The translations under genes and the position numbers were made by a program. Under the pieces are notes generated by a model that worked only from the letters and a program-made list of their open reading frames with translations, was not told where the DNA came from and did not search any database. Shown here piece by piece: positions 9,113-17,988 of a stretch of DNA of 64,000 nucleotides (its first letter is position 1; every line of letters begins with the position of its first letter). Source of the DNA: CAYSUS01 sp964434165 (GTDB lineage Bacteria > Planctomycetota > Planctomycetia > Pirellulales > Thermoguttaceae); assembly GCA_964434165.1 (NCBI GenBank), contig CAYSUS010000005.1, positions 62,001-126,000 of the forward strand, written 5' to 3'.

Positions 9113-10215
9113 ACGCATCGCAGAAAGGCGAAAGCCCCAAGCCCGATTCCCCGTCGCCGAGCCCTCTTGCGGGCGGCTCATCGCTGTGGAGCTCTCCGTG
9201 GATGAACCTCCTGGGGCGCTTCCTGATCTTCATCCTCATCTACGGCTTTTTCGCCGTCGCGGTCGAGAGGGGGAAGTTCCTGGAACTCCGCAATCAGGAG
9301 AGCATCCTCCGCCAATCGGCCGTGTACGCCACGGCCGCGCTGGGGATGACGATGGTCATCATCGCCGGCGGCATCGACCTCTCCGTCGGCTCGGTGATCG
9401 CCCTGACCATGGTGATCGTGGCGGTCGTGCTGAACGTCCACTGGGAGGTGCCGTCCGAGCAAGGCGGATCCGAGACCGTGTATCTCGTCCACTGCTGGCC
9501 CCGGGCCCTGCCCCTGCTGGCGGTGGCCGCGGGGGTGGGGGCGGCCACGCTCGCCGGCGTCGCCAACGGCCTGCTCGTCGTGGGCCTGCGGATCATGCCG
9601 TTCATCGTGACGCTGGGCACGATGAGCATCTTCCGCGGGCTGACCAAGCGGATCGCGGCCGAGCGCCCCGTGTATCCGGAGGAGACCGCCTGGGTGGCCG
9701 ACATCCTCGACCCGACCCTGACCAGCAGCGGTCCCGAGCGGTGGATGCTCCTCCCGCCCGGCGTCTGGGCCCTGCTGGCAGCCGCCCTGCTCGCCGCCCT
9801 GCTCCTGCGCTACACGCGCCTGGGGCGGCACATCTTCGCCGTGGGGTCGAATGAGGAGACGGCCCGGCTCTGCGGCATCTCCGTGGGGCGGACCAAGATC
9901 ATGGTCTACGCCATGGCCGGGTTCTTCGCGGGAATGGCGGGGCTGATGCAGTTCAGTTGGGTCGGCGGCAGCGGCCAGCCGTCCTCGGCGGTCGGGTACG
10001 AGCTGTTCGTCATCGCGGCCGTCGTGATCGGCGGCGGGAGCCTGACCGGCGGCGAGGGCTCCATCCTCGGCGCCCTCCTGGGCGCCTTGACCATCACCGT
10101 GCTCTCGACGGGCGGCGAGCTGATGGGATGGCGGCGCGCGGACCAGGAGATGCTCATCGGGGCGATCCTCGTCGCCGCCGTGGCCCTCGATCAGCTCAGG
10201 CGGCGACGGACCTGA
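9109..10215 (+). CDS. Sugar ABC transporter permease (RbsC type)
   Basis: 368 residues with about nine hydrophobic segments and the family hallmarks of the BPD_transp_2 (RbsC/XylH) permeases: MVIIAGGIDLSVGSVIAL near residue 85, PFIVTLGTMSIFRGL near 165, and the coupling-loop region GSNEETARLCGI followed by GGGSLTGGEGS. It forms the membrane channel of the importer encoded by the two preceding genes. The ATG at 9109 overlaps the stop of the ATPase gene by four bases. A periplasmic insertion around residues 105-130, rich in charged residues (HWEVPSEQGGSETVY), is longer than in E. coli RbsC. Confidence 0.92.
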   Translation: MNASQKGESPKPDSPSPSPLAGGSSLWSSPWMNLLGRFLIFILIYGFFAVAVERGKFLELRNQESILRQSAVYATAALGMTMVIIAGGIDLSVGSVIALTMVIVAVVLNVHWEVPSEQGGSETVYLVHCWPRALPLLAVAAGVGAATLAGVANGLLVVGLRIMPFIVTLGTMSIFRGLTKRIAAERPVYPEETAWVADILDPTLTSSGPERWMLLPPGVWALLAAALLAALLLRYTRLGRHIFAVGSNEETARLCGISVGRTKIMVYAMAGFFAGMAGLMQFSWVGGSGQPSSAVGYELFVIAAVVIGGGSLTGGEGSILGALLGALTITVLSTGGELMGWRRADQEMLIGAILVAAVALDQLRRRRT

Positions 10216-10264
10216 CGCCGCAGAGCCGCCCTTTCCGTGGGTCGCGCCCTGCTGCAGGCCGCCT

Positions 10265-11380
10265 CTACGGAGCGACCCGGTAGAACTCCACCACGCCTTC
10301 GTCGTTGACGAAGACCTCGACCCCGTCGCATTTCAGGTGCCGAAGCGATACGAACCGGGGCTCCTCGCCCTCGGCCATCGACATCATCCCTTCGACGACC
10401 CGCGTCTTCTGAGGCTCGCCCAGCAGCGACTCGACCTCGGTCAGCGGCGTGGCCTTGGAAGGTGCGAAAACCTCAGAAGTCTCCGGTCCCAGGGCGATCC
10501 GCGCAGGCTTGCGTTCTTGCGCCTGTTCCTCGGGGAGCTCCAGCGCGGCCACGATCCGGCGCACCCTCGCGGCGGACGCGTTTTCAGGCTTCGCCGGCTC
10601 TTCCACCGCCTCGGCGCTCTTCGGGGCGGGCTTCGTCGGGGCGGGCTTCTCCACCGCCTCCTTCTCCTCTTCCACATCACGCTTCGGCTTGCGTCGCCGC
10701 TTGTCCGGCTTTTCGAGCGGCGCCAGGGGCTGGGCCATCTCGATGGTCGCTTCGTCGGCCTGCCCGAATCCTTCGCGCACCGACTTGCCCTTGATCGTGA
10801 TCGAATCGCCCTTGCTCGCGACGCTCGGGTCGGCCACCTCGACCGTGATGTTGGGGCTCTCCGCGAGCTCGAACCTGACCACGCCCCGGCCCGTGTTGAC
10901 CATGAGCTTCCCGTCCTTGACCGACGTGATCCGCCCGAGCACGCGGTAGGCCGTGGTCGCGTCCGGATCGCGACGCTTCCCCGCATCCTCGGCCTCGGGA
11001 ATCCCGCTCACGGGAAACAGGCCGGGCAGTCTCTGCGGCGAGGGCGTGAACAGGGCCAGCTCCGCCACGGGGGCCGATGCCGTGCCCTTGCGGTCCAGAT
11101 CGGCCGAGAACTCCACGAACAAGCCAGGGCGGAGGTACTCCGGCACCGCGGTCCCGGTCACGGTGACCTTGGTCTTGGGGGTGAACTGGAAGAACCAGGT
11201 CTGGCCCGTGGCGGTGCTCAATCGAACCACGTTCCCCTGGACGGCGTCGATTGCGCCGCTCGCCTCCACCTTCTCCGGCTTCGGCTGAGGCCGGCGGTAC
11301 TGGGCGTCGGAGGAACGGACCGCCAGAACCATCGCAACGAGCATCAAGGGGACAAGCACGTGTCTGGCAGGGGTTGCCAT
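10265..11380 (-). CDS. Secreted protein of unknown function with Lys/Glu/Pro-rich linker
   Basis: 371 residues. There is a Sec signal peptide (cleavage probably after SSDAQ), then two similar beta-rich segments. They are about residues 40-110 (EASGAIDAVQGNVVRLSTAT) and 145-215 (YRVLGRITSVKDGKLMVNTG), which look like a duplicated small beta-barrel domain. A charged, proline-rich linker with RRRKPKRDVEEEKEAVEKP follows, and then a C-terminal ~90-residue domain. I do not recognise the family. It is convergent with the sugar permease gene and divergent from the next secreted protein. The opposite strand is open over the same stretch, but the signal peptide and codon pattern favour this strand. 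Confidence 0.75.
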   Translation of the reverse strand: MATPARHVLVPLMLVAMVLAVRSSDAQYRRPQPKPEKVEASGAIDAVQGNVVRLSTATGQTWFFQFTPKTKVTVTGTAVPEYLRPGLFVEFSADLDRKGTASAPVAELALFTPSPQRLPGLFPVSGIPEAEDAGKRRDPDATTAYRVLGRITSVKDGKLMVNTGRGVVRFELAESPNITVEVADPSVASKGDSITIKGKSVREGFGQADEATIEMAQPLAPLEKPDKRRRKPKRDVEEEKEAVEKPAPTKPAPKSAEAVEEPAKPENASAARVRRIVAALELPEEQAQERKPARIALGPETSEVFAPSKATPLTEVESLLGEPQKTRVVEGMMSMAEGEEPRFVSLRHLKCDGVEVFVNDEGVVEFYRVAP

Positions 11381-11605
11381 GGCGGGACCTCGAAGTGTGC
11401 GTGGGGGAATCGGGAGAACCTCATCGGCGTGCGGGGGACATCCCGGAGCCGTCCAGGCCGCGCCCTACAGAATAGCCTGTCAAGCGAGGAATGGAAAGCG
11501 TTTCGGGGGAACCAGCCCGCTCCCACGGGGGATTGCTTGGAGGTGCGGCCAATCGGCCATAATTGCGTGGCGACCGATCCCCTCTTTTCGGAGCACAGAG
11601 CGGCC

Positions 11606-13546
11606 ATGCGCTTCTGCCGCATCCCGTCCGTCGCGGGGCTGCTGATCGCCCTGATCGCGGCCCCCAGCGCGAGCGCCCTCAGGGCCGCGGAGGAGTTCAT
11701 TCTCGAAGTGCCCGATGCGCCGCAGGAGGGCTCAAAGGCCTTGCTGGACGAGGGGCGCCTGGTGGTCGTCGATGCCGCGGGCAAGCGGTTCGAGTATGCG
11801 CGCCGCGCGGAGCTCGACATCAAGACCCCGGCCGGTCGATTCGCGGGGTATTACTGCCCCAAGGCCGATCAGTACCTGCTCTGGCCGACGGCCAACGCGG
11901 GATCGATGCTCATCGGCGCGCCCGAGGGGGGCAAGATCCACTGGCGACGGAGCCAGATGCGGGTTCGCGCCGCCCCGGCCCCACGGCAGCCCGGCACTCC
12001 CATGAATGCGCCGGCCGCACTCGAGCACCAGCCGGCAGGCCCCGTACACGTGGCCGTTTCCCGGGCTGCCGACGGCAGTCCGCTCATCGCGCACATCGAC
12101 GCCCGCGGCAAGGTCCACGTTTACCGGCGGAGCCGTGCGGGCTGGCAGCACCGCGTGGTGAAAACCGCGGCGCGCCTGGTGCCGGGCGCGCCTCTCGTGT
12201 TAAGGCCGGCCCCAGGCGCCGGCGATCCGCTGGTCGATAGTTTCGACAGCCGGGGCGTGCTCACCGGCGCGGTTCCCCACGAACGGCCGGGAGAGCGTGC
12301 CGTGGCGGAGCATCCCCGCTTCCATCCCGGCAGCCATCTCGCCCTGGTCGGCCCACCTGAGAAGGCCACCGCCGTCGCGGCCGTAGATGAGCGGGGGCGG
12401 CTCTGGCTCCTCGATCTGGTTCGGCGGGAGCCCGCGCCGATCGACGCGCAGCAGGGCCGCTTCCCCGCCGGCTGCCCGGTTGCCGCGGTTTCGCTCGCGG
12501 AAGACCACGTGATGGCCATCGATGCGCGAGGCCGCTTGATGCACTACCACAACGCGGCGGGTCATTGGTCGCAGCCCGAAGTGCTCGGCGACCGGTTCGT
12601 CCCCGGCGGAGGCGTCGCGGCTTTTGCGATCCAGTCGCCCGGCGCGCCGTGGCAGCTCAAAGCGGCCGGCATCGACGCCCGGGGCGTGCCGCGAATCCTT
12701 CAGCGCACGCCGGCCCGCTGGACCGACGAGGCGATCGACGTGGTCTTCCTGCCGCCGGGAGGCCCGGTGGAGCTTTCGGCCGTTGACGGACGTCTGACCC
12801 TGACCGCCGTCGGCGGCGAGGGCGAGTGGATCGAGCTGGCCAGACGCGACGACCGTTGGGCGCGGCGAACGGTGGCGGTAGGTTTTCCGATCGGAGGCCA
12901 CGTGATTGCCGCCCCAGAGGAGCCGCTGCTGGCGAGCGTCGATGCCACAGGCCGCCTGGTGGCCGTGTCGTGGCGCGAGGACGCCTGGCATCCGACGGTG
13001 CTCGTCCCTCCCAGGGGCTTCGTGCCCGTCTTCCCGCAACTGGCCGAGAGGACGATCCAGCCCAGGCCCGCGATCCCCGCCGCGGCGGTCACGCTGCACA
13101 ACCGCCATACGGAGGAGCTGCTGGTGCGAATCGCTGACGCGCGGCAGCTTGGCAGGCCGTCCGAGGTCACGATTCCTCCGGGCGGGGCCGTGCAGCGCTC
13201 GTTCGACCGCGATTCGGGCGCCGAGATCGTCGAGGTGTACCTCATCCCCGGACCGGCGGGCGGGATGATCCGCGATGAGCGGCGCTATCCGATCCCTCCC
13301 CGCGTGATCTACAGCGTGGCCGTGTACGCCAACCGGGTCACGTCGCGCTACGTCGATCGCCGACCCGACAAACCGAAACACGCCCTGCCCGATTTCGAGA
13401 CGAAGACCCCCGTGAGCCTGGGCGCGTTCGCGATCCCGCCCGGCGAGAGCCTCCAGCCGGGCTCGCGCTTGGACGTGTACCGCGAGGCCGGGGCGCAGGG
13501 CAATCCCGGCGCGGCGGCGTGGTTCGGGCCTGCCGGCCCCCGCTAG
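11606..13546 (+). CDS. Secreted beta-propeller-like protein of unknown function
   Basis: 646 residues. The reading frame is open from 10337, but the ATG at 11606 begins a signal peptide (hydrophobic core VAGLLIALIAAPSASALRA), so it is the likely start. Residues ~140-470 contain at least five repeats of the form [AV]-x-D-[AE]-R-G-x-[LV] (IDARGKVHVY, VDERGRLWLL, IDARGRLMHY, IDARGVPRIL, VDATGRLVAV). This is typical of propeller blades, perhaps of the sialidase or tachylectin kind. The C-terminal ~150 residues form a separate beta-rich domain (AAVTLHNRHTEELLVRIAD). No catalytic motif is seen. A CATAAT box (11558-11563) may be part of its promoter. Confidence 0.75.
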   Translation: MRFCRIPSVAGLLIALIAAPSASALRAAEEFILEVPDAPQEGSKALLDEGRLVVVDAAGKRFEYARRAELDIKTPAGRFAGYYCPKADQYLLWPTANAGSMLIGAPEGGKIHWRRSQMRVRAAPAPRQPGTPMNAPAALEHQPAGPVHVAVSRAADGSPLIAHIDARGKVHVYRRSRAGWQHRVVKTAARLVPGAPLVLRPAPGAGDPLVDSFDSRGVLTGAVPHERPGERAVAEHPRFHPGSHLALVGPPEKATAVAAVDERGRLWLLDLVRREPAPIDAQQGRFPAGCPVAAVSLAEDHVMAIDARGRLMHYHNAAGHWSQPEVLGDRFVPGGGVAAFAIQSPGAPWQLKAAGIDARGVPRILQRTPARWTDEAIDVVFLPPGGPVELSAVDGRLTLTAVGGEGEWIELARRDDRWARRTVAVGFPIGGHVIAAPEEPLLASVDATGRLVAVSWREDAWHPTVLVPPRGFVPVFPQLAERTIQPRPAIPAAAVTLHNRHTEELLVRIADARQLGRPSEVTIPPGGAVQRSFDRDSGAEIVEVYLIPGPAGGMIRDERRYPIPPRVIYSVAVYANRVTSRYVDRRPDKPKHALPDFETKTPVSLGAFAIPPGESLQPGSRLDVYREAGAQGNPGAAAWFGPAGPR

Positions 13547-13687
13547 CCTCGCCGGGTCGGCACCTGTCGATGAAGCGGCGGGGTCCTGCCGAATCATGCC
13601 GGGCGCACCCCGCCTCGGGGCGGAGTGGCACGATCTCCCGCAAAGCGCGCATAATGTTAGACGAATTCTCCGCGCGGAGGCGTCTTT

Positions 13688-14227
13688 ATGGACGAGGCCT
13701 CGATGATGAGCGACGCGCCGCAAGCGTGGACAACCTGGATGGCGGAGCACGGGCCGGCGCTGATCCTGCTCGCCCGCCAGTGGGCCGGCCGCCACGCCGA
13801 CGCCGAGGACATCGTCCAGGACGGCTTCGTCCGTTTCTGGGGTCATCGGTCGGGCGTGCGCGACCCGGCCGCCTATCTCTACGTCTGCGTGCGCAACGCG
13901 GCCCTGGATTGGATTCGCAAGAAGAGGAAGCTGCCTCTCGACCTCGCGGGGAGCGAGGTTGACGGCGCGCATCACCGATCGGCCGAACCGTGGTTCGAGC
14001 CGGCCGAACTGCCTGTCGAGCAGGAGTACCGCCGCGCGGTGCTTGAGCGGGCCCTGATGGCCCTGCCCATCGAGCAGCGCCAGGTGGTGGTGATGAAGAT
14101 CTGGGGTGGGTTGACGTTCGCCGCGTTGGGGCAGGTGCTGGAGATCTCGCCCAACACGGCCGCGTCGCGGTATCGCTATGCCCTGGAGTCGCTCCGCGCG
14201 AAACTCGCCAGCGCCCTGACCGAGTGA
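13688..14227 (+). CDS. ECF-type RNA polymerase sigma factor
   Basis: 179 residues. Region 2 (ADAEDIVQDGFVRFWGH, followed by AAYLYVCVRNAALDWIRKK) recognises the -10 element, and region 4 (LMALPIEQRQVVVMKIWGGLTFAALGQVLEISPNTAASR, residues ~117-155) recognises the -35. This is a small sigma-70 factor of the extracytoplasmic-function kind. The start is supported by GGAGG 7 bases upstream; CATAAT at 13650-13655 is a possible -10 box. The next gene begins 3 bases after the stop and encodes a membrane-anchored FecR-like protein, which fits a sigma/anti-sigma pair. Confidence 0.92.
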   Translation: MDEASMMSDAPQAWTTWMAEHGPALILLARQWAGRHADAEDIVQDGFVRFWGHRSGVRDPAAYLYVCVRNAALDWIRKKRKLPLDLAGSEVDGAHHRSAEPWFEPAELPVEQEYRRAVLERALMALPIEQRQVVVMKIWGGLTFAALGQVLEISPNTAASRYRYALESLRAKLASALTE

Positions 14228-14230
14228 CGG

Positions 14231-17200
14231 ATGGAAGAGCCCCTCGAATCGATCGAGCGCGAGCTGGAGGCCATGCGGCCTCGCGATCCCAGCGCCTTGC
14301 TGCGCAGCCGCCTGGCGGCCGAGCTGGACGCGCCCGCCGCGGTGGCCGCCGCCACACCCCCGAGCTCCGCCGGCGAGCGCGTGTTCTGGATCGGCCTGGC
14401 CGTGGCGGCCTGCGCGGTCGTTGGTGTCAGCGCGTGGCTGTGGTGGGGTCCGGGGCGCGGGCCCGGCGCGGCGGGACCCGGCAAGGGCCTTCCGCCCCCC
14501 CAGGTGCCGCACACGGCCGTGGAGCTGGCCGAGGGTTGTCACCTTGAGCCGCAGGGCGAGGCCGCGTATGAGCTGATCGGCCCGCGCCGCGTCCAACTGA
14601 TCCGCGGGGAGCTGCTCGTGCGGATCGACGAGGCCGGCGCCTCCGCCGCGCCGCTGGAGATCGTCACGCCGGCGGGGGAGGTCCGCGCCAGCGCCACGCG
14701 GTTCCTCGTTGAGACGTGGCCCGCCCACAGCGCGGCGACCGACTCCGCTGAGCCATCCACAATCGAGGAGAATCCAACGATGAAACCCGCCAGACGCTTC
14801 GGGCCTTATCTCACGCGTGTTCTCGTTGTGGCCGGACTGGTCGAGCTGGTCAACCCGCTCGGATCGGTGACCGGCCGGCCCGGAGAGCTGCTGTGTGCCG
14901 AGACGATGACCCCGCCGTCGAAGCACGTCGAGGACCTGGCCGGCAAGTTCGGCCATCTGTGGAAGCCCGTGGTGGCAAGTGTGAAACCCTCGGTGCCCGA
15001 ATACGAGCTTCCTCTGAAGGCGAGCGGCGTGGCCAACTGGGAGAAGGTCGTCGAGGGCCTGAAGCTCGACGCGGCCACGGACAAGCTCGCCCAGTGCGGG
15101 TTCGTCGTCGTCCCGCTGCCCCAGTCGCTGGCCGGCGAGGGGCGCGACGACATCGTCAAGCCGTATTCCGCCCTGCGGCGCATGGAGATCCCCATCTTCG
15201 TCACCTCCGACACGCTGCTGCACCTGTACCACGTGCAGTTCGACGAGTCGCTCAAGGTGATCGAACAGCGGGAGTTCTATCCCGACATGGTCGCCCTGGC
15301 CTCGATGCTCGTCGACCGCATGGAGGCGGAGCACCGGCGCCTCGTGAGCTTCGCGGCCACGGCCGACCTGACGATCGAAGGCCGGCAGCGGCTCGACACG
15401 CAGGTCGCCGCGGCCGAGAAGGCCTGGACCTTTGCGGGCATCGGCCTGAAGTGCCTCAAGCCCGACTGGCAGCCCCCCAAGCCGATCGCCGGGGCCGTGG
15501 ACCAGGTGATCGCGAAGATCGAGGAGCACGAGGGCTTCTGGCCGCCGCCCAGCGCGGCCTACCAGCAGTGGCCCCTGTTCCGCTACAGCGAGGACTTCTC
15601 GCAGTACGTGCCTCGCGGGCATTACACGCGGAGCGAGGAGCTGAAGCGGTACTTCAAGGCCATGATGTGGTTCGGGCGGATGACGTTTCTGCTCAAGGGC
15701 GAGGAGCCCTACGGCCCGGCCGACCAGCCGGCCCTGGTTGCGCCCGAGGAGGCCGTCGCCCAGACCCTGGCCGCGGCCGAGATCGTCAAGGCCGTGGCCG
15801 AGGGCAAGCTGGGCGACGGGCGCGACGCCCGGCACGTGTGGGAGCGGATCTACACGGTGACGGCCTTCTACGTGGGGGCGGCCGACGACCTGGGCCTTTC
15901 GGAATACGACGCCGCGCTCCGCAAGGTCCTTGGACCGAAGATGGACCTGGCCGGCCTGACCGAGCCCGACAGGTTCCGCGCTCTTCAGGTCGAGCTGGCC
16001 CGGTTCGGGGCTCCGGCCATCTACGGCGGCAGCGGCAATCTGATCACCTTCCGGATCGACGACCCCGATGCGCTCGTGGCCGCGTTAGGCAAGACCACAG
16101 GCTTTCGCCTCATGGGCCAGCGGTTCATCCCCGACAGCTACGTGATGGGCCGGCTCGTGTTCCCCACGGTCGGCGCCCCGCGGGCCGGTACCGACATGTT
16201 CACCTGCGTGCCCAGCGCCGCGGGGCCGATCCGCGGATTCCCTCGCGGGCTGGACGTGGCCGCGTGGCTGGGCAGTCACCGCGCAAGGCACTGGCTCTCG
16301 GCCCTCCGCGACGACGCCTACGGCACCGGCACGGACCTCGAGCAGGGTAAGAACCTCCGCTACGACGTGGTGCTCGACGGCCTGGTGGCCGAGTTCGCCG
16401 GACTTTCGCCCTCCGACTGGAACCGCAACGCCTATTGGTCGTGGCTCTACTCCCTCAAAGCCCTGCTGAAGGATTACGGCCAGGGCTACCCGACCTTCAT
16501 GACCACCGATGCCTGGCAGGACAAGAGCATGAACACGGTGCTGGCCTCCTGGGCGCAGCTCCGGCACGACACGATCCTCTACGCCAAGCAGAGCTACACG
16601 ATGCGCGCCGGATCGGCGTTCATGCCCAAGCCGGTGGAGGGCTACGTGGAGCCGGTGCCGGAGCTCTACGCCCGGCTCCTGGCCACCACGCGGATGACGC
16701 TGGCGGGCCTTCAGGAGATGGACGCCCTGCAGCCCCAGGCGGCCGAGCGCCTGGAGAAGCTGGCCGAGATCATCGAGAAGCTGCTGGCGATCAGCCGCAA
16801 GGAGCTGGCCCACCAGGAGCTGACCCGGGAGGAGTACGACTTCATCCGTTACTTCGCCAGGTCGCTGGAGCGGATCCGCGTGGACGACCCCGAGCTGCGC
16901 AAGGCCGCAGAAGCGGCCGCGAAAGCCGGCGACCGCCGCCGGGCGCAGGAGCTGTGGCAGGAGCTCAGCGGCGAGCGGCCCATGAAGACCACCCTGGTGG
17001 CCGACGTCCACACCGACTCGAACACCGAACAGGTGCTCGAGGAGGCGACCGGCCAGGTCGATCTGGTCGTGGTGTGCTACCTCCAGCCCGACGGGCGCCT
17101 GGTGCTCGGCGCCGGGCCGGTGCTGAGCTACTACGAGCTGAAGCACCCCATGGCCGACCGGCTGACCGACGAGTCGTGGCGGGCGATGCTCGAGTCCGGC

Positions 17201-17248
17201 CAGGCGACGCGGCAGCCCGAGTGGACCGAGGGGTATCGGGCGGAGTGA
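14231..17248 (+). CDS. FecR-like membrane anti-sigma protein fused to DUF3160 domain
   Basis: 1005 residues. Residues 1-50 are a short cytoplasmic part, and 54-74 a single membrane span (FWIGLAVAACAVVGVSAWLWW). Residues ~95-220 form a FecR-type domain whose two halves are LIRGELLVRIDE / VTPAGEVRASATRFLVE and TRVLVVAGLVELVNPLGS / GRPGELLCAE. The rest (~225-1005) is a large extracytoplasmic DUF3160-like region. An internal ATG at 14780 with GAGGAG upstream mimics a new start, but it falls inside the FecR fold, so I read one protein. It should hold the sigma factor encoded 3 bases upstream and respond through its outer domain. The ligand or function of the DUF3160 part is unknown. Confidence 0.75.
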   Translation: MEEPLESIERELEAMRPRDPSALLRSRLAAELDAPAAVAAATPPSSAGERVFWIGLAVAACAVVGVSAWLWWGPGRGPGAAGPGKGLPPPQVPHTAVELAEGCHLEPQGEAAYELIGPRRVQLIRGELLVRIDEAGASAAPLEIVTPAGEVRASATRFLVETWPAHSAATDSAEPSTIEENPTMKPARRFGPYLTRVLVVAGLVELVNPLGSVTGRPGELLCAETMTPPSKHVEDLAGKFGHLWKPVVASVKPSVPEYELPLKASGVANWEKVVEGLKLDAATDKLAQCGFVVVPLPQSLAGEGRDDIVKPYSALRRMEIPIFVTSDTLLHLYHVQFDESLKVIEQREFYPDMVALASMLVDRMEAEHRRLVSFAATADLTIEGRQRLDTQVAAAEKAWTFAGIGLKCLKPDWQPPKPIAGAVDQVIAKIEEHEGFWPPPSAAYQQWPLFRYSEDFSQYVPRGHYTRSEELKRYFKAMMWFGRMTFLLKGEEPYGPADQPALVAPEEAVAQTLAAAEIVKAVAEGKLGDGRDARHVWERIYTVTAFYVGAADDLGLSEYDAALRKVLGPKMDLAGLTEPDRFRALQVELARFGAPAIYGGSGNLITFRIDDPDALVAALGKTTGFRLMGQRFIPDSYVMGRLVFPTVGAPRAGTDMFTCVPSAAGPIRGFPRGLDVAAWLGSHRARHWLSALRDDAYGTGTDLEQGKNLRYDVVLDGLVAEFAGLSPSDWNRNAYWSWLYSLKALLKDYGQGYPTFMTTDAWQDKSMNTVLASWAQLRHDTILYAKQSYTMRAGSAFMPKPVEGYVEPVPELYARLLATTRMTLAGLQEMDALQPQAAERLEKLAEIIEKLLAISRKELAHQELTREEYDFIRYFARSLERIRVDDPELRKAAEAAAKAGDRRRAQELWQELSGERPMKTTLVADVHTDSNTEQVLEEATGQVDLVVVCYLQPDGRLVLGAGPVLSYYELKHPMADRLTDESWRAMLESGQATRQPEWTEGYRAE

Positions 17249-17260
17249 GACGGACTTCCC

Positions 17261-17476
17261 CTACCCTGCGGCAGGATTCGGGGTGTCTCCTCGGGCGAGA
17301 AGCTCGCGGACTGCCGGCACAAGATGCGATGGAATCTTCATAATGGTCGCGGGATCGCCCTGGCTGGCGGCCTCATCTTCAGCCACGGCCTCCTCGTCGG
17401 TCTGTGATTCGTAATGGGCGAGGACCTCTCGAACCCCTTGTTCGCCCCAGCCCGGCCGGAATCGGTTCTCTTCCAT
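17261..17476 (-). CDS. Small acidic protein, possible antitoxin partner
   Basis: 71 residues, acidic (TDEEAVAEDEAAS), beginning MEENRFRPGWGEQGVREVLAHYE. Similar short proteins in Planctomycetota and Cyanobacteria are usually encoded directly after a small basic DUF4258/BrnT-like protein, as here. It contains no recognised DNA-binding motif. The upstream gene on the same strand reads through it in another frame by 139 bases. An antitoxin role is inferred from size, charge and arrangement only. It is convergent with the FecR-DUF3160 gene, 12 bases apart. Confidence 0.6.
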   Translation of the reverse strand: MEENRFRPGWGEQGVREVLAHYESQTDEEAVAEDEAASQGDPATIMKIPSHLVPAVRELLARGDTPNPAAG

Positions 17477-17757
17477 CGTCGTCTCCTGCGCCTGCGGCGC
17501 CGGGATGCGGTCAAGGCTTTCCCCCTCAGTTCGTGCGCGGTGATGACGAAGACGCTGCCCGGCTCAGGATCCAGAAGGTGAATCACGCGCCGATACCTTC
17601 CCCCGCGGGTCTGTCCCAAGGCCACCCGCGAACCCTCGGAACCGGGCCGGTCCTCGCCGGGACGCCGGAGGACGTCCTCCACTTCGCCTTCGCACATCCC
17701 ATGCTCGCGGATGTGAGGGAGACCTGTGTCGGGATCGAAGAAGTAGCGGACTTCCAT
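17338..17757 (-). CDS. Small basic protein, possible DUF4258/BrnT-like toxin
   Basis: 139 residues from the ATG at 17757, preferred over the first in-frame ATG at 17814 because EVRYFFDPDTGLPHIREHG is the usual beginning of this group. The core has the pattern HGMCEGEVEDVLRRP and GRYRRVIHLLDPEPGSVFVITAHELRG, resembling the RNase-like fold of BrnT/DUF4258 proteins, and is followed by a run of nine arginines. The natural end is probably near that arginine run; here no stop follows and the frame continues 139 bases into the small acidic gene, which may reflect a lost stop codon. Assignment as a toxin is inference. Confidence 0.6.
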   Translation of the reverse strand: MEVRYFFDPDTGLPHIREHGMCEGEVEDVLRRPGEDRPGSEGSRVALGQTRGGRYRRVIHLLDPEPGSVFVITAHELRGKALTASRRRRRRRRRWKRTDSGRAGANKGFERSSPITNHRPTRRPWLKMRPPARAIPRPL

Positions 17758-17912
17758 GCCATGACTATGGGACCGGGGTTCTCTGGCGCCAACACCGGAC
17801 CGCAAGCGCGGCATGCTGCACGGTTCGATGCCCCATTTGCTCCGCCTCCCCCGGCCTCGTTCACGCGCCCGGCCCTAACCGAAAACTCATCCGTCGGCCG
17901 GACCGCGGCGGC

Positions 17913-17941
17913 TTGCCCACCCCCCTCGGGCTGCATAAAAT
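17913..17941 (+). promoter_or_regulatory. Sigma-70 type promoter of DUF1579 gene
   Basis: TTGCCC (17913-17918), a 17-base spacer and TAAAAT (17936-17941) lie 47 bases before the ATG at 17989. AAGGGAG is correctly placed as ribosome-binding site before that ATG. Confidence 0.55.
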
Positions 17942-17988
17942 GGTGCGTCTTTTCGGAACCCCCTGTTTCATGCTGAAAGGGAGCTACC

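Noticed and set aside
10337..11605. Upstream extension of the plus-strand frame over the 10265-11380 region
   Set aside because: The minus-strand gene in the same place has a signal peptide and duplicated domain; the plus-strand reading is low-complexity (RLRRLFHRLG-type), typical of the antisense of a GC-rich gene.
13625..13645. Sigma-54 type promoter (TGGCACG) before the ECF sigma gene
   Set aside because: The downstream GC dinucleotide is one base out of place and the TTGC element is missing.
14780..14880. Separate start of a DUF3160 gene at an internal ATG with GAGGAG
   Set aside because: The sequence after this ATG (TRVLVVAGLVELVNPLGS) completes the FecR domain that begins upstream, so one continuous protein is favoured; kept as a possible internal start.
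12200..15835. 1211-codon minus-strand open frame
   Set aside because: It is antisense to the secreted protein, sigma factor and FecR-DUF3160 genes, which have clear family motifs. Its translation is His/Arg/Gly-rich without domains.
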